Of a DNA stretch of 64,000 bases, positions 44,695-58,165 are shown piece after piece (position 1 is the stretch's first letter; the number at the start of each line of letters is the position of its first letter). Below the pieces are notes generated by a model. That model was not told the DNA's origin. It saw nothing but the letters and a program-made list of their open reading frames with translations, and did no database searches. Source of the DNA: Asterias amurensis (taxonomy: Eukaryota; Echinodermata; Asteroidea; Forcipulatida; Asteriidae); NCBI RefSeq assembly GCF_032118995.1, contig NC_092663.1:8432001-8496000 (forward strand). The letters are read 5' to 3'. Both the position numbers and the translations under genes were made by a program.

Positions 44695-46470
44695 GTAAGT
44701 AGTATATGACCTCCCATTCAGGATCACACGGTCAGACCAGACATGTAAGTAGTATATGACCTCCCATTCAGGATCAAACAGTCAGACCAGGCATGTAAGT
44801 AGTATATGACCTCCCATTCGGGATCAAACGGTCAGACCTGGCATGTTAGTAGTATATGACCTCCCATTTGGATCAAACAGTCATACCAGGCATGTAAGTA
44901 GTATATGACCTCCCATTCGGGATCAAACGGTCAGACCTGGCATGTTAGTAGTATATGACCTCCCATTCGGGATCAAGCAGTCAGACCAGGCATGTAAGTA
45001 GTATATGACCTCCCATTCGGGATCAAACGGTCAGACCTGGCATGTTAGTAGTATATGACCTCCCATTCGGGATCAAACAGTCAGACCAGGCATGTAAGTA
45101 GTATATGACCTCCCATTCGGGATCAAACGGTCAGACCTGGCATGTTAGTAGTATATGACCTCCCATTCGGGATCAAACGGTCAGACCTGGCATGTTAGTA
45201 GTATATGACCTCCCATTTGGATCAAACAGTCATACCAGGCATGTAAGTAGTATATGACCTCCCATTCGGGATCAAACAGTCAGACCAGGCATGTAAGTAG
45301 TATATGACCTCCCATTCGGGATCAAACGGTCAGACCTGGCATGTTAGTAGTATATGACCTCCCATTTGGATCAAACAGTCATACCAGGCATGTTAGTAGT
45401 ATATGACCTCCCATTTGGATCAAACGGTCAGACCAGGCATGTAAGTAGTATATGACCTCCCATTCGGGATCAAACGGTCAGACCTGGCATGTTAGTAGTA
45501 TATGACCTCCCATTTGGATCAAACAGTCATACCAGGCATGTAAGTAGTATATGACCTCCCATTCGGGATCAAACGGTCAGACCTGGCATGTAAGTAGATG
45601 ACCTCCCATTCGTTATTAAAAGGTCAGACCAGGCATGTAAGTAGAATATGACCTCCCATTCGGGATCAAACGATCAGACCATGCATGCAAGTAGTATATG
45701 ACCTTCCATTCGAGATCAAACAGTCACACCACGCATGTAAGTAGTATATGACCTCCCATTCGGGATCAAACAGTCAGACCAGACATGTAAGTAGTGTATA
45801 CCTCCCATTCGGGACCAAACGGTCAGACCAGGCATGTTAGTAGTTTATGACCTCCCATTCGGGATCAAACGGTCAGACCAGGTATAAAGTAGTGTATGAC
45901 CTCCCATTCGGGACCAAACGGTCAGACCAGGCATATAAGTAGTTTATGACCTCCCATTCGGGATCAAACGGTCAGACCAGGTATAAAGTAGTGTATGACC
46001 TCCCATTCGGGACCAAACGGTCAGACCAGGCATATAAGTAGTGTATGACCTCCCATTCGGGATCAAACGGTCAGACCAGTCAAGTAGTATATGACCTCCC
46101 ATTCGGGACCAAACGGTCCGACCAGGCATGTAAGTAGTTTATGACCTCCCATTCGGGATCAAACGGTCAGACCAGACAAGTAGTTTATGACCTCCCATTC
46201 GGGATCAAACGGTCAGACCAGACAAGTAGTATCTCCCATTCGGGATCAAACAGTCAGACCAGGCTGGTAAGTAGTATATGACCTCCCATTTGGGATCAAA
46301 CGGTCAGACCAGGCATGTAAGTAGTTTATGACCTCCCATTCGGGATCAAACGGTCAGACCAGACAAGTAGTATATGATCTCCCATTCGCATGTAAGTAGT
46401 ATATGATCTCCCATTCGGGATCAAACAGTCAGACCAGGCATGTAAGTAGTATATGACATCCCGTTCTGCA
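44652..46470 (+). repeat. 50-bp minisatellite made of exon 2 end plus splice donor
   Basis: The first unit (44652-44701) is the real exon 2/intron 2 junction of gene B: 43 coding bases ('GTATATGACCTCCCATTCGG' through 'CAGACCAGGCAT') followed by 'GTAAGTA'. About 36 further units follow head to tail with no spacer. By reading, about half keep GTAAGT at the donor position; many others read GTTAGT. Variant units ('CATTTGGATCAAACAGTCAT') recur in alternation, suggesting higher-order amplification. Because 50 is not a multiple of three, reading frames rotate between units. Confidence 0.95.
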
Positions 46471-46484
46471 ACTGCTATCTCACC

Positions 46485-46847
46485 TTAAAGGGGCGGTACA
46501 CGTTTGGTAATTACTCAAAACAAATATTAACTTAAAAACTGACATGGTAACGAGCATCGGAGAGCTGTTGGCAGTATAACAATTGTTGGACAATTGTTGG
46601 ACAATTCTCTCTAAAGTAACGTAGATGTTGAGAAAGAGGTAATTTCTCACTAAAATATTAAAATACTTCTAGCTAGAAGTCATGCCTTATCTGAAAGGGT
46701 TGTTGTTCTTTCACCATTTTCTCACAACTTCAAAGACAAATTGAGCCCAAATTTTCACAGGCGAGTTATTTTATGCTCTATATGATGGGATACACCAAAT
46801 GAGAACATTGGTCTTTGACAATTACATAACGTGTACAGTGCCTTTAA
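46485..46847 (+). mobile_element. Diverged TTAA MITE
   Basis: TTAA at both ends, 'AAGGGGCGGTACACGTTTGG' at the left and 'CGTGTACAGTGCCTTTAA' at the right. It lies directly after the minisatellite, in intron 2 of gene B. Confidence 0.8.
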
Positions 46848-47182
46848 GTTCCTATGACTTAACAATTAAAATTATGATTAAACATTAATTTACAAAATTA
46901 ACAGTCAGAGAAAAAAAGACAATACCAACTTTTAAAAACAACCTTCAACGCGTCCTACTTATACAAGGTCATCATCTTGAAGGTTGGGCGACCTTTCTAT
47001 TGTTTTATACACGTGTCCTGGCAGACAGATGTTCGTGTTTTGTTATTGTTGACACAATTATTTATTTGTTACTAAAAGTTCTAAAAAGCAACTAAGACAA
47101 CGGTTAATTTTCTACTAAATAATATGCAGCATACAAGCACAGAAAACAGAATAACCCAAACAAAACTGCTAACACTACCTCT

Positions 47183-47420
47183 TTAAAGGCACTTTATACG
47201 TTTGGTAATTGTAAAAGACCAGTGTTCTCAATTGCACAACTTTATAAGCTTTCAGAATATGAATAATAAAATGTTTCAGCTGAAGCCTTCTTGAGTGTGA
47301 ATTTACATATTTCTAAGAAACTAGATTACTTCAGAGGGAGCCGTTTCTCACATTGGTTCATTTATACTTTTAACAGCCCTCAATTGCCCTAAGCGACATG
47401 ATACGATGTGAATTTGTAGT
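47183..47420 (+). mobile_element. Partial TTAA MITE
   Basis: Left end 'TTAAAGGCACTTTATACGTT', inner 'CTTCAGAGGGAGCCGTTTCT'. The right end is missing. Confidence 0.65.
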
Positions 47421-47574
47421 CCATCCTTATAGAACTGGACAAGTTGCACCTGCTTCTGGCAACTAGAGTTGACAAGTTAAAAGGATAATATACACAGACG
47501 GTATCAATTCATAACTTTCTCATTTAGCTGCGTGCTAATTTAAACAAATAAAATCATCTTTACTTTAAAGGCAG

Positions 47575-47942
47575 TGGACACTTTTGGTAATTGTCACAGA
47601 CTAGCCTTCACAGTTGGTGTACCTCAACATATGCATAAAACAACTAACCTGTGAAAATTTGAGCTCAATCGGTCGTCGAAGTTGCAAGATAATAATGAAA
47701 GAAAAAAACACCCTTGTCACACGAAGTTGTGTGCTTTCTGATGTTTGATTTCGAGACCTCAAATTCTAAACTTGAGGAAAATTCGTGGAAAATTACTTCT
47801 TTCTCGAAAACTACGTCACTTCAGAGGGAGCTGTTTCTCACAATGTGTTATACTATCAACCTCTCCCCATTACTCGTAATCAAGAAAGGTTTTATGATGA
47901 TAGTTATTTTGAGTAATTACCAAAAGTGTCCACTGCCTTTAA
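47575..47942 (-). mobile_element. TTAA MITE, full-length, inverted
   Basis: TTAA at 47575-47578 and 47939-47942; termini 'AGGCAGTGGACACTTTTGG' and inverse. Same family as 13516-13900. Confidence 0.88.
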
Positions 47943-48237
47943 GCAATATATTTTTAAAAGATTTATAATGTAAGTTTTAAATTTGACGCTGGAATACCTT
48001 ATACTGGCTTTCCCCATCAGTTTTTAATTAATAATTGGGTGTTTGTATCAGATCTTTACATAATTAATAAACGACTACACTTAAAATTAGAAAGTAAACA
48101 AACAAGCCAAAATGCAAAAGTCATTCTACGTAATTCAACCACATCTGCCTCATCACTCCATATTACATATTTATTAGCTGTTCCGATCCAGTCGGAACAG
48201 CTGTTGTTTTCGTCGAAATTTTTATTTTTTTTCTTAT
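47943..48237. other. No gene; terminal hairpin-like motif at 48175-48203
   Basis: AT-rich. 'AGCTGTTCCGA' and 'TCGGAACAGCT' form an 11-bp stem just before the Helitron-like copy 1. It may be the edge of another repeat. Confidence 0.45.
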
Positions 48238-49439
48238 TCTTTGTTTCTGCCTAAAACCCATAGCATTTGTACACGTTTTTTTCTTTAAGCCTAATCTCCC
48301 AAACCATAATACGAAAGAGTGAGTTTATTATACCAAATTGTATCTTAGAACATAAGCTTTACTCTAAATGTAAACAAAAATAAGAATCTTAATTAATTAA
48401 CCACGTAATCTTCATTTGAATATAACTGGATGTAGTCGCTTCCATGTTATTGTTAAATATTATCTTTGGTAAATCCCATACAGTATGTACCTATCATGAG
48501 TTGTGACTTCTTGAGATGAGTCGACGCGTTTGAATATAACTGGATGCAGTCACTTCCATGTTATTGTTAAACATTCTCTATGGTAAATGCCATACAGTAT
48601 GTAACTATCATGAGTTGTGACTTCTTGAGAGGAAGTCTACTCATTCTGTTTCCCTACCATCGTTCAGGACCCATAACAATCTAACCGAGTTCCGGGCCCA
48701 TATACTTTGCACGCGACAAAGTACGAAGGTTTAGGGATTTCGTTCAAACGAACGTGCGTAATTGAATAGGGGTTTTTGACGACGACGACACACCATCGTG
48801 TCCACAGATTTACACTAAACTTAAACAGTTTGAAGATAATGATAGTTGAAAGCTTCCCTTAAAATATTACTTGCTGTGGTGTTGTAGTTTTTGAGAAATT
48901 AGTGAAAAAACTGTCAACGTATGACTGGGACCGAGTTGGTTTGGGACCGAGTTGACCGGTGTCATGACAAAAACTGTCCGCTGGCAATAAATGTCCGCTG
49001 AGCATGCGCAGTAGACCCTGGACACTATTTGGCATGTATTACGTGACAAATAGTGTCCGCCCAACTAAAAGTGTCCGGGCGCCGTGCTGCACAGTGCTGA
49101 TTTATATTAAAAGTAAATACAAGCCAAAAAAATAAAATAGACGAACAGAACACTCAAAAGTATGTCAAGATTAGTATCTTATCATGAAAACAGTGCAGGT
49201 TTAAAAAGTACGAATTGTGAAAGTGCTAAAATGTTCTTACGAATTATTTACAATAAAATACAACGAAGAAAGCGTTCAAGTAAAGACAAGCTAGGTTTTG
49301 CGTGTCTAAAAATATTATGTTATATACAAATTACACTAAAAATTAACCATTTACAAAAATACATGGAAATATAATATAAACAACTCTGAAAAGTATTACA
49401 ATATACAGGCGAAATACGAAAGATAAAAATAGTACGATA

Positions 49440-49614
49440 TAATTAAAATCAGAAATAGACATTCATGATTAAAAACCTGTCATTTAGAACACGAACAGCT
49501 GTGGGGTAAAAACTCTGCAAAGTACGGTTGGATCTAGGTTTAATTGAACGGAAACGGATCTTAGACCGCATGGGCTGAAAGAGGGAATGTGCTGGGTGAA
49601 ACTGGTCATCTACT
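49440..49614 (-). mobile_element. Old LINE 3' fragment (part 1) carried in unit 1
   Basis: Minus-strand similarity to a LINE C-terminus (HPAHSLFQPMRS, RSNRTLQSFYPTAV). It continues at 53668-53915 beyond the younger LINE and is repeated whole at 54419-54830. Confidence 0.75.
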
Positions 49615-49840
49615 TGTTTCATGTTTGACTGAGCGCCTGACAGCGGCCACTCAAATCAGCTCTGTGTTTGTTTGCTAATTTCTTAGTATATTGCTCAATT
49701 TGTGTTCTTATTCTTATACAACTGGATTTGTTACTACACCTGGAATCTACAGGACTTTTTCTGTGTATCCTGGAGTCATCTGAATTGTGAAAATAGTGTT
49801 TTTCTGTTAGAAATTTTCACTGTCTCAGCTGAGAATTCTG

Positions 49841-52800
49841 GTGTATAAAGCTTACACACACTTACGTGGCTGCATCCTGTGCAGTCACCCACCTAGTCCA
49901 TGGACATTGTTCTCCCATCTGGGGACAATGGAGGTAAGTATCCTTTTCATTCTCTCCCTGCTTGCTAGACCATTGTACTGTACTGACTCATCTGTGGTCA
50001 GCTTTGTTCCATCAGCATCAATTGTGTCTGGTGCTTGCATTCTGCCAAAGACACATCTAGGCCTCATCCACCATCGAAGATATCTGAAATGCCCTGTTTC
50101 TTACTATGACAACTCCCCAGCCACTTTTCATTTGGAAATTGTGATTTTTGGTGACATTGCTGTAAATCCCGGCCCTGAAGGTGTAAATAACTCAAATTCA
50201 GCAGAAGCTAGTCCAAACTCTGCAAATTCCTACTCACGGAACAAGCTTCTCAGTCTCCGCTATGCCCCATCCACACGTGCTACAACTCTGCTGCCTTCCT
50301 GTATATTATCATTACAGAACCTTGGCCTTTTTGTAAATCCCAGCACTGTTTATCGACCTACACATCGTGGTAAAAAAGCTGGTCGCCGTAGAACTGTTCA
50401 TAATCCCCCTGTACCCGAAGTTACACTCCCTTCTGTTCCAGTACCAGTGACTACTGCCAAATCTCAACTCAGCCTTTGTGTTCTAAACACACAGTCCATC
50501 TGTAACAAGTATGACGATTTTGCTGATTTTTTTCTGCAAAAAGATCTGGACCTTGTTGCCGTTTCAGAAACATGGCTGAGACCAGACGACAACTTAACAT
50601 GTCGTCAGTGTACCCCTGCTGGCTACTACTTTCATCACATCCCAAGACCTCACAAGACTGGTGGAGGAGTTGCAATACTGTACAGATCTACTTTATCTGT
50701 CTCTGTGAAAAATAATGACGTCCAGTACACAACTTTTGAATCTCTTCATGCTGAAGTTTCCGGAAACTCTAAATCTGTTCGCCTTGTCATTGTATACAGA
50801 CCTGAGAGGGATTCAAACGGCCAACATGTGACTTTCTCAAGTTTTCTAAGGGAGTTTGAGAATTTGATTTTGGAATATCTGCTTCATCCATCGGAAATCA
50901 TCATCACCGGCGACTTTAACATTCATGTTGATGACATCCATAACACCAATGCAAACCAGTTTAAGCATCTGCTTCAAGCTTTTGGTCTCACCCAGCATAT
51001 CCAGGAGCCGACTCATCGTCTCGGTCATTGCCTGGACCTTGTCATAACTCGTGAAATCTCCCCACCAATTGTCTCAAACTTTGTTATTCTACCTGGATTA
51101 TCTGACCATTATGCAGTCATGTGTAACTTGAGTCTGTGCAAGCCCAAAGTCCCAACCGTCACTATAAAGAGCCGACAATGGAAACATGTGAATCCTCCCG
51201 AAGTGTTCCGCGACATAGGCACTCATTTAGCAAATCTAGAAGTTGATCATGACTGCTTGGATTCCTATGTCAGCCAATATGAGAGTACAGTCAGTGACAT
51301 CTTGGATAAATACGCACCTTGGATAACGAGATCAGTCAAGGTCCGAACTGAAGTCTCCTGGTTCAATGATGATATTCGTACAGCGAGAAAGATCTGTCGT
51401 CAACTGGAGCGGAAGTGGCGGAAAAATGGCAAATTGGCAATACAACGACAAGAATATCGCAACCAATGTAAAGTAGTTAGGAATTTGATCAACCAGGCAA
51501 AGATCATCCATTATTCATCTCAAGTACAAGAATCCTCAGGAGATCAAAAGAAGCTCTTCAAGATAATTGGTAAGTTGTTGCTCAAACCCAAAACCCCTGT
51601 CCTTCCATCCACCTACAATGACCAGGACTTAGCAAATGAGTTCCAGAAATTCTTTGTCACCAAGATTTCAGACATCCGCTCATCATTTTCATCAGTCCCT
51701 TACAACGTGCCGCAGACATTGCCACATCTTCAACCAGAGTGTAGATTATCTGTGTTTGAGCCTGCCACTGTTGCTGAGATTCAAAGGGTTATTATGAAAT
51801 CTCCTTCAAAATCCTGTGAGCTGGATCCAGTATCAACATCCATGATAAAGCAAAACATTGACATATTTGTACCCTACATCACTAAGCTTGTAAACGAATC
51901 TCTCAGTTCCGGTTGTTTCCCCGATAGCCTCAAAGTTTCCTACATCAGGCCGCTCATCAAGAAACCAAACCTGGACAAGGAGATATTCAAAAACTACAGA
52001 CCGGTTGCAAACTTAAAATATCTTGGAAAAGTCATCGAACGAGTAGTGTCATCACGTATTTCTGATCACATTCATACTTTCAACCTGTCCGACGTATTCC
52101 AGTCAGCATACAAGCCTTTCCATGGGACCGAGGCTGCACTAGTCCGTGTGAGCAACGATATTCTCTCTTCTATGGACAATGGTAACCTTACAGCACTAGT
52201 CCTGCTAGACTTGAGTGCTGCTTTTGACACTGTTGATCATAACATCCTTCTCTCTCGGCTCCAGAATCACCTTGGCATAGAGGACACAGCCCTAGCATGG
52301 TGCAAATCGTATCTCCACAACAGAACTCAGCATGTATGTATTGGCACTGCAATATCCGACCCTGTTGTTTTGAACTACTCTGTGCCACAGGGGTCGGTAC
52401 TCGGCCCGCAGTGGTTTACGCTGTACACTTTACCGATTCGTGACATCATCCTCAAATTTAATCTGAATTACCATGTGTACGCAGACGACACTCAGCTATA
52501 CATCACGTTTAAATCTTCTCAAGAAAACGCCAATGCATCTATTGCAAGACTTGAGAAATGCATCCAAGAGATTCGACGTTGGACACAACAAAACTTCCTG
52601 AAGTTAAATGATGATAAGACAGAGTTCCTTTTATTTGGGTCACGTCAACAGTTAACTAAGGTTTCAGTGCCATACATCTCCATCGGTGATGCTCGGATAG
52701 CTCCCTCGCTGAAAGCTCGGAACTTAGGGGTTATTTTTGATTCATCGATGACACTTCAGCCACACATCAACAATATTGTTCGTTTATCATCATATCACAT

Positions 52801-53328
52801 CAGGAATATAGGTAAGATTCGCAAGTACTTGGACAAAAGTGCCACTGAAAAGGTCATTCACGCATTTGTTACTTCTCGTCTTGACAACGGCAATGCTCTT
52901 CTCTACAGTCTTCCTAACAACCAGATTTCCCGACTTCAACGGCTCCAAAATACTGCTGCCCGCATTGTGACACTGTCTAGAAAATCCTGTTCTATCACCC
53001 CATTCTGAAACAACTACACTGGCTCCCTATCTCTCAACGAATCATCTTCAAGCTGATGCTCATTGTCCACAAAGCTCTAAATGGCAAGGCTCCCCACTAT
53101 ATTTCTGAACTGCTTCAAGTTTACACTCCATCAAGGAATCTTCGATCAAGTTCCATGCTTCTCCTCATTGAACCCAAGTCTCGACACTCATGGGGTGACA
53201 GGTCTTTTTCTGTAGCCGCGCCACGCATCTGGAACTCTCTACCACTTAATCTTCGATCTTGTCTTTGTACCGCAAAATTCAAGTCTCTTCTCAAAACTTA
53301 TCTTATGTCACAGGTTTTCAATGACTAA
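49841..53328 (+). CDS. CR1-like LINE polyprotein: 2A-like site, AP endonuclease, RT
   Basis: The frame 49841-53008 is open (1055 codons), and the last ~100 codons continue in another frame at about 53010-53328 after one small frameshift near 53005. The N-terminus has a hydrophobic stretch (VSILFILSLLARPLYC; possible start at MEVS, 49928) and then 'FGDIAVNPGP', a 2A-like sequence with break point Gly-Pro at 50171-50176. Endonuclease: 'SLCVLNTQSICNKYDD', 'VAVSETWL', 'IITGDFNIHVDD' and 'GLSDHYAV'. RT: 'NYRPVANLKYLGKVIERV', 'LLDLSAAFDTVDHNILL', 'SVPQGSVLGP' and 'YADDTQLY'. The C-terminus has 'WGDRSFSVAAPRIWNSLP'. The gene drives target-primed reverse transcription; this copy needs no more than the one shift explained to look intact, so it is young. 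Confidence 0.88.
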
Positions 53329-53416
53329 TTTTGTTGTGTCTGTTTTTCTTTGTGTTGTGTTTTTGTTTTGTTTTGTTTTGGTTTACTGCGCCTTGAACAA
53401 CCGCGCATTACAAGTC

Positions 53417-53915
<499 letters not shown>

Positions 53916-54418
53916 CAATAAGTGTCCGCTGAGCATGCGCAGTAGACCCTGGACACTATTTGGCATGTATTACGTGACAAATAGTGTCCGCCCAACAAAA
54001 AGTGTCCGGGCGCCGTGCTGCACAGTGCTGATTTATATTAAAAGTAAATACAAGCCCAAAAAATAACAAACAGAACACGCAAAAGTATGTCAAGATTAGT
54101 ATCTTATCATGAAAACAGTGCAGATTTAAAAAGTACGAATTGAGAAAGTGCTAAAATGTTCTTACGAATTATTTACAATAAAATACAACGAAGAAAGCGT
54201 TCAAGTAAATACAAGACATGTATAATAAATTACAACGAAGAAAGCGTTCAAGTAAAGACAAGCTAGGTTTTGCGTGTCTAAAAATATTGTTATATACAAA
54301 TTACACTAAAAATTAACCATTTACAAAAATACATGGAAATATAATATAAACAACTCTGAAAAGTATTACAATATACAGGCGAAATACGAAAGATAAAAAT
54401 AGTACGATATAATTAAAA

Positions 54419-54830
54419 TCAGAAATAGACATTCATGATAAACCTGTCATTTAGAACATGAACAGCTGTTGGATAAAAACTCTGCAAAGTACGGTTGGAT
54501 CCAGATTTAATTGAACGGAAACGATTCTTAGACCGCATGGGCTGAAAGAGGGAATGTGCTGGGTGAAACTGGTCATCTACTATAGAGAGGGCTCGTTTTT
54601 TAACTCGAGAGAGATACATACAGTTCATCAAGTGATGGAAGTTGGCAACCTATGATTTTACTAGCGGTGCGAACGATCCGGCTGATACGCTTCCGGTCAT
54701 CGGCTGTTGCATTGCCCCACCAAACGATCATTGATTGTGTCAAGACACTCTCAATCACCGCTCGGTAGAACTTCAACAGAAGTGGCTGACTGACATGGAA
54801 GCTTCTCAGCCGTCTTTAGAAAAATAATCT
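54419..54830 (-). mobile_element. Old LINE 3' fragment, unsplit copy in unit 2
   Basis: Holds the same segment without interruption, including 'YLSRVKKRALSIVDDQFHPA'. It serves as the empty-site reference for the 49615-53663 insertion. Confidence 0.8.
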
Positions 54831-55424
54831 TTGCAATAAGTGTCCGCTGAGCATGCGCAGTAGACCCTGGACACTGGTCCGGGCGCCGTGCTGCACAGTG
54901 CTGATTTATATTAAAAGTAAATACAAGCCAAACATATAGACGAACAGAACACTCAAAAGTATGTCAAGATTAGTATCTTATCATGAAAACAGTGCAGGTT
55001 TAAAAAGTACGAATTGTGAAAGTGGTAAAATGTTCTTACGAATTATTTACAATAAAATACAACGAAGAAAGCGTTCAAGTAAAGACAAGACCGTCAAAAG
55101 TATGTCATGGTTAGTATTTACTATTTTACTTAATAAGTAATTAAAAAGTGCAGGTTAAAAGTACGAATTGTGAAAGTGCCAAATGATCATAAATAATACG
55201 AATATTATATTCAAACACAAGCAGGAAAGCGTTACAAAAAAATAATAAATAAAACTAAAACTAAAAGGTTAAAAAGGCACGCTATGATGATGCACGCTAA
55301 CCGCGGACACTATTTAGCAAGCTTCCGTAAGCAATGTGACGTCGTGGACGCTTGACCAATCAGAACACAATAAGCTAATGAGCGGACACTTATTGCCAGC
55401 GGACAGTTTTTGTCATGACACCGG

Positions 55425-56104
55425 GCTCGTTTCAGGCGACGAGCGTAGACGACGAAAATAGACCGCCCGGGATTTGGAATGATTTACGGGTAAAGTCACC
55501 TTGTTTGCGCCGAGGACCAATTGCCTAAACTAATTCCAGTGTTTCGCGTTACTTTCGGAAATTAGACCATGATCGACAAACAAAAACTCTTGGACAGGAA
55601 TACAAAAGCAGAGATTTTATTATGCTGATCGTTTCTCTGGTGGTTGAGTGGCTCAGTTTTATAGAGCTGCTTATAATAAACAGGCAAAACATTTTGCTTT
55701 ACAAAATTGCAGAAATTGAGCAGAACACCTGGATTCACAACTTGAACATGGGGCATGAGTTAAGCTGCTTTTTGTGTAAAAAGCTATTATGTAGTTTGGT
55801 CCTGGGCCAATGGCTTTTAAAGGAAAGAATCGCAGCGCTTACGTAATCAGGGAACTGTGCTTACGCTAAGCGTATTTTACAGCTTAGAATGGAATGTGTT
55901 CTTCACGTCACAATTCGCATCAAAAAATTTGTACAGTTGACTAATTGTGCTCAACTCCTGCGAAACTTTCACTGCGAAAACAGTGACTTAAAAATTTGAT
56001 TTGCGTTCGCAGGAAAAACCGTGCTTTACTTGAGACAAAAGTACGCAGGGGCGACTAGTGTGCTTTAGTGTTAAACTCGCGACTACAAATTATTATTTGA
56101 GTCG
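55425..56104. other. Helitron copy 1 body resumes; no gene
   Basis: Matches 59040-59735 of copy 2 nearly throughout ('TTTCAGGCGACGAGCGT', 'GCAAAACATTTTGCTTTA'). Frames present in both copies diverge, so no coding function is supported. Confidence 0.7.
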
Positions 56105-56755
56105 CGACTATTGTTTTTCTCTACTCCGTTATAATCGTGTCCACACATCGACTACAAAATTTGTCCCGACTACCTGTTTGGTGAACCAGTTGTGTTGGTT
56201 ACTACTATTCGCAACATAATTAATATTGCCCTTGCTGCATAGCGGCACAAATCTTGAGAATCCGTACTTTATCTCGACAAGTGTCATAGTTAGTTTTGAA
56301 GTGCGACTAGTCGAGTAGTAAATTTCACTAGTCACATCCATTCGCAACATAATTAAAAATTTGTCCCGACTATATTGGTGAACCAGTTGTGTTGCTTACT
56401 ACTATTCGCAACATAATTTATATTGCCCTTGCGGCATAGCGGCACAAATCTTGAGAATCCGTACTTTATCTCGACAAGTGTCGTAGTTAAATTTGAGGTG
56501 CGACTAGTCGAGTAGTAAATTTCACTAGTCACACCCATTCGCAACATAATTAATATTGCCCTTGCGGCACATAGCGGTACAAATCTTGAGAATCCGTATT
56601 TTATCTCGACAAGTGTCGTAGTCAGGTTTGAGGTGCGACTAGTCGAGTAGTAAAATTCACTAGTCACCCATTCGCAACATAATTAATATTGCCTTTGCGG
56701 CACATAGCGGCACAAATCTTGAGAATCTGTATTTTATTTCGACTAGTCGAGTCAT
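56105..56755 (+). repeat. ~185-bp tandem repeat, about four units
   Basis: Units share 'TTCGCAACATAATTAATATT', 'AATCTTGAGAATCCGTA' and 'GCGACTAGTCGAGTAG'. Copy 2 has only one unit (about 60205-60395), so the array expanded in, or was lost from, one copy. Confidence 0.9.
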
Positions 56756-57529
56756 GATGGGAACTTGCTTAATGAAAAAAGATTCAGTAATCTGCTGAAG
56801 CATTGATTTCAGCGCTTACGTCAAGCGAAATAGACTGCTTATAGCAGGGATTTCTTTTGTTTGTGTGCTTCCAAGCTCGCACATTATTTTCCAAGCTTGC
56901 ACATCACAGTAAGCGGAAAATGGTGATCGTAAGCGCAGACTTTGGTGGTCATAAGAACCATGTAATTTTGCCCTGTGAGTAGGTTTGGTAAGGCCTATAC
57001 TTCAAACATGTAAAGTCAAAAAAGATTGTTAGTACATGAGGGGAAATCTTGTGAAACTGGTCCAATTTGACTCTGCTTCGCTGCGTAAGCAAAGAATTGA
57101 CACACATCAGAAGCGCGGATATTATCGCTTACATAAAGCATATTTCACAGCTTAGCAGGGATATTTTTGCTTGTACGCGGTGAAACTTATCATATGTAAT
57201 CTTTGCTTTGAACTAGTTGCACAGATATTTCAGCTTGACATTTTATGACAGTTTTGGTCTCTGCGACGTACACATACAAATACAGAGTCAGATACAGACA
57301 TTACGGTGCAGAAATCGTGCAATTGAAATGTCTCATAAGGGCGCCCCCTATCGGCAGGAGTAGGAAAATAAAGGAGTATCTTACAAATTAATATGTGTTT
57401 TTAAACACGTAAAATAATATCAAATGGAAACATTAGGATGTTTAGCTTAATTCCTATCATAAAACATATTAAGATTATTTATTAATTAACCACCAGTGAC
57501 CCTCATTTGCATATTAATTAGGAAATCTT

Positions 57530-58165
57530 TGCAGCATCCTATCTCAAGAACTTCACGGCCGACTTTTCAACTGTTTGTTCTTTTCAACTCCTTGGGGGTT
57601 GGATATTAATTTGAAAAAACTGTGACCTCAAGTTGACCTCTACTTCCGCGTCAACCGGAAGTGTCACCATATCTCAAGAACTATACAGCAGATTTTCAAA
57701 ATATTTTCAGTTATAAACTCCTTAGGCATAAAATATTAACTTTAAAAAACCGTGACCTCAAGTTGACCCATACTTCCTGGTCAACCGGAAGTGGGACCAT
57801 ATCTCAAGAACTATACAACAGATTATCAATTTTTGTTCAGTTATAGACTCCTTGGGCATTCAAGATTAGTTTGAAACAACTTTGACCCCATGTTGACCTT
57901 TACTTCCGGGTCAACCGGAAGTGAGCCCATATCTAAAAAAGTACAAAGCTAATGTTCAAACTTCAAGTACTAGTCAACCGATTTTAAACTTTTTTTCAGT
58001 TTTAGACCCCTTGGGCATTGGAGATTAGCCTTAGGTTACCGTGACCCCATGTCGACCTCTACTTTGGGGTCAACCGGAAGTGGCACCATAACTCAAGACA
58101 CTATTCAACATTTTCAAACTTTTTTTTCAGTTATAGGCTCCTTGGTCATTTTAGCACATAATCCA
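57530..58165 (+). repeat. ~110-bp tandem repeat with CTTCCGGGTCAACCGGAAG (copy 1)
   Basis: About five units, each with 'ACCATATCTCAAGAACTA', 'TTTTCAGTTATAGACTCCTT' and a palindromic 'TTCCGG.TCAACCGGAA' core. Arrays of the same kind sit at 61140-61790 and 62870-63560, always just before a Helitron-like 3' end. Confidence 0.9.

Noticed and set aside
44652-46470. CRISPR-like array
   Set aside because: Units are contiguous with no unique spacers and derive from a eukaryotic exon; the window is clearly animal DNA. The same reasoning excludes 8391-9632 and 42600-44275.
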